Of a stretch of DNA of 54,516 nucleotides, positions 39,501-51,500 are shown in pieces; positions within the stretch are counted from its first letter, which is position 1; each line of letters opens with the position of its first letter. The stretch is from contig NZ_JANZKV010000184.1 of the NCBI RefSeq assembly GCF_025060895.1, positions 1 through 54,516 of the forward strand, in the 5' to 3' direction. The notes below the pieces were generated by a model that saw only the letters and a list, made by a program, of their open reading frames with translations, was not told the DNA's origin and searched no databases. The position numbers and the translations under genes were made by a program. The stretch is from Stieleria sedimenti (lineage in GTDB: Bacteria > Planctomycetota > Planctomycetia > Pirellulales > Pirellulaceae).

Positions 39501-42500
39501 CGAAGTCCCCGCCGACGAAGGTGTTTTGACCAACGACTACGATCCCGACTCGGCGTCCAGCGGCACCGAATTAGCAGCCTCCTTCGACGGACTCAGCCAA
39601 TACGGCGCACGGGTGATCGTCCGACCCGACGGCAGTTTCAGCTACGACCCGACGTCCAGTCAAACACTCCGCGATCTGCAAGCCGCCGGCGTTGACGTCA
39701 TCGACAGCTTCACCTACACGCTCACGGAGGTCTCGTCGTCGGCGGCACCCGCCGCAAGCGAAATCCAAAGCCCCGCCGCGCCCACCCAATCCACAAGCGA
39801 AGGCGTGGTGGAGATCATCGTGCGCAGCGGTCCCTCTGCATACAGCTTTGACGTCGTCGGCAAGGGTTACGATCGAATCGGTTCCGGCGTCTCGATCAAC
39901 AACCACGGAAACGTCGCCTACACCGCAACGTTATCGGGACGCGACACTCCGTTCATCTGGAGCGACCAGAGTGGCGCGGCGAAACCACTGATCCCCGATC
40001 AGTTCCTGTTCGGCGAAGCCACCGTCTCTTCACCGCCCCGCGGGTCGGGAACCGACACGCCCGCATTGCGATTCAGCGACAGCGTGCAGCTGACCGACTT
40101 CAATCGTCTACTGGTCCAACGTCAGCTGAACGCCCGCACGGTCTCCGGCGTGATCCAGGTCGGTTATCCATTGCTCGAATTGGCCGACGTTGCGCTGTCT
40201 TATGCGGAACTCTGGAACGCCGAACGGGTCTTGGCGGGCGACAGCTATGGAACGCCCAAACAATACGCAGTCGGCGATTCGGGCTTGGCCAATTCGGGTT
40301 TGCGATGGGGCGACCCCAAGTTGCTGGACCTGCAACTCTCAGGCTTCGCCGCCGTCCTGCCCCCCATCTCCGGCACGGCACTGCTGGGCGAACAAACGCT
40401 GGTCCCGCGCGTCTGGACGCTCGACCCGGTCTGGTCCAGCACCTACTTCACCCCGGCCAATCCCGTTTGGAACGTTTTCCAAGACCCCGACAACTTTGAT
40501 TTTTCACTGTTCCGTAGCGTCGCCCTCGGTACATCACTGGCCTCCATCTACGAAGAACAACTTTATGTGACACCCTTCACGTCGATCTATCCCGACAGTG
40601 TCACCGTCAACAATCTTGGCCAGTCGATCTTCGTCGCCGAAACCAACAACTCGGAAGTCGATGCGGAACTGAGCCTGGTCACGTACAGCGAAGATCGCGC
40701 GCAGCCCTACGTCCGAATCCCGATCAACGATCCCGTCGAAAACATTCAGCTTTCGGACGTCGGCTGGGGCGTCTATGTCGATGACGGCCGCATCGTCACC
40801 ATCGACCTGGACGGAAACACACAACGCCTCGAAAACTTCCGAGCCCTCGACAAGGGCGTCGCCATCAGCGACACCGGCATCATCGCCGCGGCCGCTGAGG
40901 GGCCGATGGGACGCGGGATCTATGCGATCAACCCGCAAGACAACAACTGGATCAAAGTCGTCGGCGAGTCGGCAGACGCCTACATCGACCCCAACGAAGT
41001 CAACGTGGACGAGATTGGGATCGGCGGCGTCTCACAAATCGTCGAAGGTGCCATCGGAATCAACGGACTGGTCACACTGGAATCACTCGACGAAGCCTCC
41101 GGTTCCAGCGACGGTGATTCCGATACCGAAGACGAGGACGAAGAAAACCACGACGACTCGCTGGTCGCAGTCGCCGGCGGACTGGTCGGGACGATCGACG
41201 GCACGTCCGGTGCGGCTGCCGGAACTCCGTTCCTGACCGTCGCCTTCATGGCAATCGGCAGCGGCGGCAAGACCGGCCTGCACACCGCACGGTTCTATTT
41301 CCCGCCCGACTTGAAACAGGCCCCGCTGCCGCCGAGTCAATTTTTGGGGCATTCGGTGGTCGCCGAAATCGGAGACCTGGTGCCCAAAGCGGGCCGCATC
41401 GATGCCATCGAAGGCTTCGACATCATCAACAACTCGGGACAAATCGCGTTTGCAACCAACGACAAGGTGCTGCGTGCCACCCCGCCACCGTTGACTTCCG
41501 GCGAAGTGGTTTACGCATTCGAAGGCCGCTCGTTGACCGACAACAAAGTCTTCCGACGCCTCGTCGATCAACCCGTTCCCACCGAACCGGACGGAAGCAG
41601 CAACCAAACACCCGATGAATCCGGGTTGTTCGTCGGAGCGTCCGTCGCCACGTTCATCGCCGGTGACCCCGATGCCTCCGCGGATCAATTCCAGGCGACG
41701 GTTTACTTCGGCGATGAACCGCTGCACGATCCAACCGAAGGTCGCGGCGACGCGGCGAGCCACGAACCGATCCCCGCACTGGTTATCCCAAAATCGAGTG
41801 CCGGCGGCGGTTCCGTCCCGCTGACCTTCGAAGTCGTGACCGAACACCACTACCTCCGCGAAGGTCCCTACGTGATCACCGTGCTGATCACCGACACCAA
41901 AAACGAGAACGGCGGTCTGGCGGTCACGCTTGCCAACGTCATCGATGTCACCACCGAAGAAGAGATCGAACGTTTGGCGCTGCTGGACGAGGAAGGAAAC
42001 GCGATCGAGCCGACAGTGCAAAGTTTCGCCTTCCCATTCATCGACTTTGAATCTCCCGACGACGAAGACGACGCCCAGACCGACGATCCTTCGACCGTGA
42101 ATGAACCGCGACAAGCGGTCGAACCGACGCCTTCCTCGCTGGGCCTGAAAACCTTCGTCGCGATCGACCACAACAGCGGCTCCTTCGAAGTCGCCGCGGT
42201 CGGCAGCGCGGGATTCACCTATTCGTTCGGGCTGGAGACCGCCGGCAGCGACGGCCAGGGCGAGCCGAACTTCACCCAACAAGGTGACGGATCCGAGATC
42301 AAGATCCGCCATGTCGTCGCGCGAGGCCTGATCAATACCGTCAGCTTTGCCGCCGGCGGATTTTATGTTGCCGATTACCAAACCACCTTCGACGGAAAAC
42401 TCGATAACACCTTCACCAGCGAAACCAACTCCTTCGCCGAATCCTCCGTGACCGAAGCTTCCGTGACCAGCTTCTTCGTCGACCAGAAAACCGTCGTTTA

Positions 42501-45500
42501 CGATCTGGGAGATCTCGATGACGCGGTTTCCGACCCGTATTTCGACTGGAAACGCTCCTCAGAAAAAAACACCCGCTACTCGACCGTCGGAGAACGCTTT
42601 ATCGACGGGGATTTAGCAGGCCAGATTGACAGCCTGGTCGGTGGCGGCGGCAACTCGTTCGTCGGTGACTTTACCTTGCAAGGCAGTCAATCGACGACCG
42701 AAACGCTGCACGAGTTCGGCAACGAAACCTACGATGTGACCAAGGACCTGAGGGTCGTCACGTCCAGTCGAGTCGATCACCGCGGCGGACGACAACAGTT
42801 TCAGTTCACCGACGTGACCGAGTCGACCAGCGACTACCACGTCCACGGCCTGATCCCGAAGTTCGGCGACTACTCGTTGCAGATCGAAACCGTCGCCACG
42901 TCGACCATCATCGAGCGATCACAAACCAACGGAACGCTGCGGTCCGTCTCCAGCGGTTCCTCGACGGTCACCACCAACGCACACAAAACCTACGACGTCG
43001 CCAGCGGACGATTTCAACTTTCCAGTGCTTCGACCAGCCAATCCAGCGGCGAACAGACCGACACCAACCAAACGCAAACGAACGAATCCAGTAGCCAAAC
43101 GACGTCGACCTCCACGCTGACCGGCAGCGGCCACGATCTCGATGGCGATTTCAACTTCACCAACCAGCTCCTTTCGGCCTCTCAATCCACCACCACAACC
43201 ACCAACTCCGTCGACTCGGACTTCCTGTCCACCACGTCCCAAAGCGGCACCACATCGGTCGTCGTCGTCCAGACCGGCGATCTGTACAGCGGCAACTATG
43301 CCTATGACGAACGCTCCCACCAAACCACGACGTCGCAATCCGTCACGACCAACGGACCCGTCACGTCATCCGCCCATTCAACCGGGACCACCGATAGCGA
43401 AAAACAAAGCCAGGGAAACAAGAAGACCGGCGACTTTTTGATCGAATCCAAATCAAGTTCGATCAGCGACACCCAAATCGTCGAAAACAACCAGACCCGT
43501 CGAAACGAGTCCAACGTACACGCGGAATCCGAATCCGATGCCGAAAAATGGGGCAACGCCAAACAAGGCGACTTCTCCTTCGAAGGCTACGGGTTCAGCC
43601 TGACGACGACCCACCAAGTTCAAACCAACACCCAACCGTCCGGTCAAATCCAACGCATCGAAACCGATGAATCGCAGACCAGCGAGTCGTCCTACTCAGG
43701 ATCCGGCAGCGCAAAGACCGCACAGGTCGTCAAGGACGAACAAAACCGCTCCAACGTTTCCTCAACCCAAACCACGACCAACCAAACACTCCAGTCGACA
43801 CGGACCTCGACCAGCGAATCCTTCGGGAACACCCACTCGATCACCAACACACTCACCGGCGACTACACCCGCGAGAACGAAAGTCGAATCCGATCCGACG
43901 CCCAGACGGTTGTGACCAATCAAGACGTTTCGTCCCGGTCCGAAGTGTTCTCCGAAAGCAGCACGGTTTCGACGACCGAGGGGAACCGCATCTCCGGCAA
44001 ATCCACCAGCCTGTCCGACTCCGTCTCCATCTCGCAAACCGAAGACTCGTCGAAATTGCTGACTCAAACCTCCACGACGATCGGGACTTCCACTTCACGC
44101 ACCACCGCTTCATCGGAACACAACTCGGTCACCGGCGCCTTCCAAACCAGCCAGTCGACGATCAGCGAGGTCGACCAACAATCGACCACGACGAATCAAT
44201 CGTCCACCGCCATCAACTCCAGACGCGGAACTTCTACACAATCCTCGACCGCCAGCGGCAACTCCATCATCGGCGATCACTCCGAAACCAATCACTTCAC
44301 CCGCAACTCGACGTCGCTGGGCGTGTCACTCAACGGCCAGCAGTTGGTCACGACCACCGAGCCCATCGTCTTTCCCGCCGATCCGGACTCCCCCATCGCG
44401 ACGCTCGCCGACCATCAAACCATCATCATCGACGCCGGCCGACTTGTCGGCTTGACCGAACAACACGTCAATGCCTCCAGCACCACCAGCAACGGATCAT
44501 CGACAACCACGTCCAACTCCATCAGCGGCCTGTTCGAAGAATCGTCAACGACGTCCAGCACGGTGCAAACGCGGTCCAGGCGAGAAAACCAAGGCTCGGT
44601 GACGTCGGTCGAAACCCAATCGACGTCCACGACCGTTTCGGACTCCAGTGGGAACTCGATCGCCGGAGATTTTTCGGGAACCAACACCCAGACCTCCAGC
44701 TCGACCGACAGTTCAACCCACACCAACCAAACGATCACCAGAGCCCAAACCAACACCACGACGGTGAACGAAACCACGGAAGTCGCCGGCAACACGATCA
44801 CGGGAATCGTCGACCAAACCTCCGATTCCACCCGTGAGACGGTCTCGGATGCGTCGACCACCAATCAAACTCTGACGCAAACCCGACACAGCCGGTCCAC
44901 TTCAACCAGCCACGTCACCGCACACCACAATCAGATCACCGGCGAGAACGATTCGACCAAGACCACCGAGCAGTCTTCAAACACGTCATCGACCGCGGTC
45001 AACCGAACACTCACGACCAGCGAAACGACGACGTCCAGCGGACAAGTCACCATCATCAATACCGGGAATCAAAACACCGGTGACTTTTCCGAATCGCGAT
45101 CCGCCACCAGCACCCTGGAAACGGCTGCGACCGCAAGCAATCGCACGCTCAGTCGGTCGAGCACCACGCGGACCGAAACTACGTCCTCCAGTTCCAACAC
45201 CGGCAACTCGGTCACCGGCGTTTACGACGGATCGGAATCACTCCATCAATCGATCACAGATTCCAATACCGAATCGAACCAGTCGTTGACCGATGCAACC
45301 ACCTCGACGACGACCATCGATTCGACGACCCAGCGGAGCGGCAATTCGGTCACGGGAAACTTCACCGATTCTGAGTCTTCGGAATCGACGTCAAATCAAA
45401 GGCAAACGATCACCAACCAGTCGCGCACCACCGAAATCGCAAGCCTCGTCCAGGCGAATTCCACCGGGTCCCTCTCCGGCAATCGTCTCTCCGGCGACTA

Positions 45501-48500
45501 CATCGAATCCGCTAACGACGAACAGACCGTCACCCGGAACGAAACCACGGTCAACGGACCACTGACGACCACGTCAGCGCTCACGGTCACCCGTTCCAGC
45601 ACCGTCGAATCGGTCGGCAATGCGATTTTGACAACCGCTTCGACCTCCAACACCGTCGCCGAATCCTCCACCCAAACCGACACCTCCGCCAACGCGTTCG
45701 ACTCGGCTCTGATCTCCATCACCGCCGCGTCGACGACCACCAACCGACGCGACGAAAACCAGGTCACGGGGCTGTATTCCGACACGTCGACCTCTGCCGT
45801 GACCTCCACCCGCACGACGACCTCGACCAACCAAACCGAAACCACCGAGAACGCCACCACGACGACGTCTTCGGTAACCGTCACCGCAACGGGAAACCAA
45901 ATCCTCGGCGATTTCCGGCAACAAAGCGACTCGACAGCCACCGCCGATACCGACGAGACCACGACCAATCAAACCCGCACCGAAACCGTCGTGGCGACCG
46001 AATCCGTCACCACTTCGGACCAAATCACCGGCAATCGAATCTCCGGACTGCGATCGGGAACCTCCGAAAGCACGACCGAAACGTCGATGGCGACCACCCT
46101 GGACAATCAAACACTGGACGTCCAGTCGACCATCGTCGAATCGGTCACCCAAACCTCAGTCTTCACCGGCGATTCGATCGCCGGTTCCACCACCAGCACC
46201 GCGGAAACCAGCGGCACACGAACACGATCCGAAACGCACTCCAACGGCACGCTGCAAGCGTCGGCCGACGAAACCACAACGTTCTCGTCCAATCGCACAC
46301 GCACCGACAACGCGATCACCGGCATCTACGACGATTCAAACTCCGGCTCACAAGTCTCGACGATCGTAGGATCGGATTCCAACAAATCACTCGCCGTCGA
46401 TTACACCACCACCGAAGTCAGCAGCTACGAAAACCGTTCCAATGGAAACGTGATCGCCGGCGAGTTCAACAGCACCTCCGCCGGTTCGTCTACCTCGACT
46501 CGCGCCTCGACATCCACCAACGGGCCGCTGTCGATCCACGCAACCGACATCACCCGCGAAACCGCTGACGAAACATTGCTCGGCAACTCGATCGCGGGCA
46601 CCAGCCAGTCGGAACTGGTGATCCAGATCACCCGCAGCCTGGAGCAAACCGATACCAACCAAGACTTGACGGTCACGATCCAGGCCGCTGAGACGTCTGA
46701 AACGACGACCGAATCGAGCCAATCACAATTCACCGGTGCGTTCACCTCGTCCAGCCAAACAACCGCCAGCGGGACACGCGACGAATCGTCCAGCAACCAA
46801 GGCTACACGTCCACGGTCACCGACGTTTACTCGTCCAGTTCCACGTCGAACCACTCGGGCAACTCCATCACCGGGACTGCGACTTCGTCCGACAGTGCCT
46901 CCACCCAGTCGACAACCACCGCGTCGGAGAACGTGCAAACCGAGACGACGACGGAGACGACGACGACCACGACAACGTCCTCATCCCATATCACGTCGAA
47001 TTCGGTGACCGGAACCTACGACACTGAATCCTTCGACACGTCAACGCAGGACGTCACGCATTCGCTAACCAACCAAACACTCCTTGTCCGCGGAAATTCA
47101 ACAAGCACGTCGGCAACCGATGCAACCGAATCCGGCAACTCGATCACGGGCACCTATCAGTCCGACGCCACGACCAACACCACCGCCTCCGGAACCGGCC
47201 GCGATGAAAATCAGGTGCTCGTCGTCGATTCAACCCTCAAAAGCACTTCGACCTCCCGAAACCAGGAATCGGGAAACCGTGTCGAGGGCACCTACCAATC
47301 GACGGTCACCGCGACCTCGACCGAGCAACACAGCGAATCGAACCAAATTGATCCCCGTTCGACCAACGCCTCGACCAACAACACCACGTCGACGGCGACG
47401 ACGGCGGGCGACCATTTGACTGGATCCTACACGTCTTCGATTTCGTCCGAATCCGCTGCGACGTTCTCCGAAACGTACGCCTATCTGGATTTGACCGCAA
47501 CAAACTCGTCCAGTTCCACGACCGAAATCTCCGAGACCACGTCGGGCAACACGATCAACGGCGACCGTTCCCGGACCACGCATTCCGAATCGGAGTCGGC
47601 CGGCACCACGGCCGAGAACAATCAAGACATCGTCACCGTCGCCACCACGTTCTCCAGTTCCTCCGTCAGCGACACGACGGAGGTCTCCAATGCACTGACG
47701 GGAATTTACTCCAGTTCAACAACGTCGACGTCCAACGCGTCGGCCAGTGAAACCAGCAGCAATCAATCGCTCGCACTCGCCACAACCGCATCGTCCCAGT
47801 CCTCCGCGACGACGACGCGAAGCGGCAACCGTGTCACCGGAACGTTCACCGAATCGGTCACCTCAACGTCTTCGACAACCAGCAACGAATCGACCACCAA
47901 CCAAACACTTTCCAGCATCATCGAGGTGACGGCCAGCGGGACCGCCGCATCCAGCACCTCCGGAAACGATTTCACCGGGGCGTCGACGTTTGAATCCTCC
48001 GGCACAACGTCGGCAACCACCTCGCAAACCGACACGAATCAATTGCAGACCGTGACGCTCGAGGAAACACAAACGTCAAGCTCCACCAGCAGCGGAACCG
48101 CCAACTCCATCACCGGCACCTACCAATCGACGTCAACGAGTGAGCGGCAATCCGAACTCCAGGAAACCACGACCAATCAAACCTCGACAACCACGCTGGA
48201 GCGAACCGGAAACTCAACGACCACATCGACCGAATCCGGCAATCAACTCACGGGCGACTACACGTCGACAGCGGTGACGGAGTCTTCGGCCGATGTGACC
48301 GGCACCAGCGTCAACCAAACGCTGTCGGTCACCACGACCTCGCATACCGAAACCGCCTCGTCGAGGACAAACGAAACGGGCAACACTCGCTTCGACGTGT
48401 ATGAAACCGAGACGACTTCGACACGCACCGTCGCCACCAACCAGGCATCGATCAATCAAACCCGCTCGACTTCTGCCAATGCCAGTTCGACCACAGTGAC

Positions 48501-51500
48501 GGCGTCCACCCGCAGCGGCAATCGAACCAGCGGCGAATACACCGAAGACGCGACGCGGGCCGTGACCTCCTCTGCGAACGGATCTTCCTCCAATCAAACC
48601 CTGTCTTCCTCCAGCGAAACGTCCGATGCGCTGGAAGAAGTGTTTCGGCAAATCGGCAACGACATCACCGGCCTCTACAACATCACCTCCACGACCACAT
48701 CGACGTCCAACCAAGAGCTGACCGAAACCAACACGAATCGCAACGTCGCCGACGCGTCGTCTTCCACCGCCACGATCACCCGCAGCGGCAGCGGCAACGC
48801 GATCACCGGAGACTACAGCGACACCGTCGAATCGACCGGCCAGTCCACGCGAAACCAATCCGGCACCATCGGCGATCGATCGTTTACTTCCCAAGAAACC
48901 AGGTCGACCAGCAGCGACTCCGCTTCCACCGGAAACGCGATCACAACGGCCGATTCCAGCAACTCCTCCTCCAGCGAGACCTACCGATACAGCAAAAACA
49001 CCACCTACGCCGACGGCAGCGACGAAAAAACGATCACGAGAACGGCAACCCATACCTCTGCGGCGACCGGCAACTCCATCACCGGCATCTACGCGTCATC
49101 TTCAACCGGTTCAACCACGACCGCGATCACTGAAAACGGAATCCGCAGCGAATCGTATTCCGCGACGTCCGAGGTTCAATCCGCGACGGAATCCACCGAC
49201 TCGGGTAATTCGGTCACCGCAGCGTTTGAGTCCGAATTCAGCTCCGAAGTCAGCACTTCGGTGTCGCGAACCTTGACCGACGCCGACGGCACCACATTGT
49301 CGATCACCGAAACCGCCAGTAACGATTCAACCGGCACGCAAGTCGGCAACCAAATCACAGGCGTCTTCACCGGCGCAAGTGAATCCGACGGCATCAAGAC
49401 GACGACTCAAACGGTCCTGTCCGCCGACGGTGTGCACGACCACAGCGCCGTCCATCGAGTTTCGACGGACACCGCTTCGACCGGCAGCGGGAACTCGATC
49501 ACCGGCGTGATCGCTTCGAAGACGGATTCAAGCGTTGTGACTTCGCTGGCCCAAGACGGAACCGTCGGCGGCCTCTCGGTCGACTACGACGCCACCACGA
49601 CCGACATCGCCAACACCGACTCAAACGGCAACACGGTCACCGGGGTGTTCGACGTCACGAGCACCGGCGCAGCAACCTGGTCGTTCACCCAAGACATCGA
49701 TCGAGGTGCCGCGGGACATTCGAGTTTGTCCGGCAACGGCGTCCAAACCTACTCAAGCGACCGCGATGAAAACACGTTGACCGGCGATGCGTTGCAGATC
49801 ACCACGGGAACCGAGACGTATTCATTGTTGCAAACCGGTTCCGATGCCGGCGGTGTGTTCGAAGTCGACTTGACGGGGCAAGACACGTTCACTGAAACAG
49901 AAACGGCCAACGGTGAAACCGGCGTCTTCCAGCGGTCCAACGACGTCGATGGAACCGCAACCGGCTCGCGAACCATCGACGGTGTGACCGGCAGCTTCAG
50001 TGACCTGGTCGATCAAGTGGTCACCCAAGCGGGCAACTACATCGATGGCGACGTCGACATCACGTTCAGCGGCGCGGGCCGCTACGATTCGTTGATCGAC
50101 TTCGTCGACACCTCCGATTCCGCCGGTGGCACGCCGGGCAACCTGGATCATTCACCGACCGGTGTGCCGACGGTGATGGGCGAAGCGCCATCGCTTCCGA
50201 CCGGCGGAGCAGCTGAATCGCTCAGCGAAGTATCCGCATCCCGGATCGGCTCTTCCGCCGCCGCGCCGACCGAAACACTGGCCGGCGCCGCATTCCGCGA
50301 TGTCCAGTCCACGGGTGTCGCCGGCGTGGCCGCAGGCAGCGAGTGGTCCGGCAGCTCGATCATCGCCGGCTATGCCTCCCAAGGCGCCCAGGCGATCGAG
50401 CAATATTGTTTCCCGGCCGGAACCGAGATCCTCCTCGCCGACGGTCGCACCAAACCGATTCAATCCATCGCCCCCGGCGACCGCGTCGCCTCCCGCCCCC
50501 AACCAACATTCCCACCGCTTCGTTACTCTCCCGTGAAGAGGTCGTGCAGTTTTACAGTCACCCTCCTGGCAGGAGGGTCGAGCGAAGCGAGGGGAGGTCG
50601 AACGGTAAATCGCCAGGTTCCCTTCAGTGATCCTCGACCCCGTCAACGCACCAAGGCAAACCCTCTCCTCGCTGCGCTCGACTCTCCCAGGAGGAGAGTG
50701 ACGAAACCCCTTTATTTTCAACGCTCTGAAACCGCACGACCTCTGTACGGGAGGGTCGAGCGGAGCGAGGTGGGGGTCTCCCATGCTTCCCCCTCCACCA
50801 CCCCCGGCACGGTCACCGAAACCTACCACAACGCCCCGCAGCAACTCCTGCACGTCCACATCGGCGACACGGAAATCGCCACGACCGCCGGCCACCCCTT
50901 CTTCGTCATCAACCGTCCCACCGCGTCCCCGCAGTCCCCCGCAACAACTTGGAACCTGAAACCAGAAACTTGCAGCTCCCCTCCCGGCACTTGGAAACTC
51001 GCCGCCGACCTCACCCCCGGCGACCAGCTCACCACCGCCGACAACGTTGCCCTGACCATCACCGCGATCACCCGCGATCCATCCCCGCCCGTTCCCGTCT
51101 ACAACTTCTGCGTCGCCGAGCATCACAACTATCACGTCCGCGTACCAGGCACCGACCATTTTGTTCTCGTCCACAACGAATCCTTCGGCACATTCACCTA
51201 CGGATTAGAACCGGTCCCCGAGGCCCAAGAGGCCTACGGCAACAGTGCCCTTGGGGAGCTGATGGAGTATGCGAGCGGACTGTTCGACGCCGCCCACGAC
51301 GCCGCTTCACCGTATTTGTCGCAGCTGGAGAGTGCCGTCTCGTCGATTCAGGTTTCGTCGCCTCAGTGGTTAAGCTCGCTCGGCGGATCGTTGCTGTCGT
51401 TCGCGTCCGATGTCGGGGCGAGCGCCAGCGGCGTGGCCAGAGCGGTCGGAACACAGCTCGCCGACGCGACCAACCATCTGTTGATCGACGTCGGTAACCT

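Noticed and set aside
41083-42381. Minus-strand open frame of 432 codons in the giant gene
   Set aside because: No recognisable domain, and the plus strand encodes continuous beta-domain sequence there.
48214-49053. Minus-strand Gly/Arg/Val-rich open frame of 279 codons
   Set aside because: It is the reverse image of the Ser/Thr repeat array; composition follows from the repeat codons.
42991-49905. CRISPR array
   Set aside because: The 138-base period is coding, units differ in DNA sequence, and there are no short identical repeats with unique spacers.
50152-51174. Minus-strand open frame of 340 codons across Hint 1
   Set aside because: Antisense to conserved Hint motifs and running through the repeat cluster; its RVERSE-type peptides come from the dispersed repeat.
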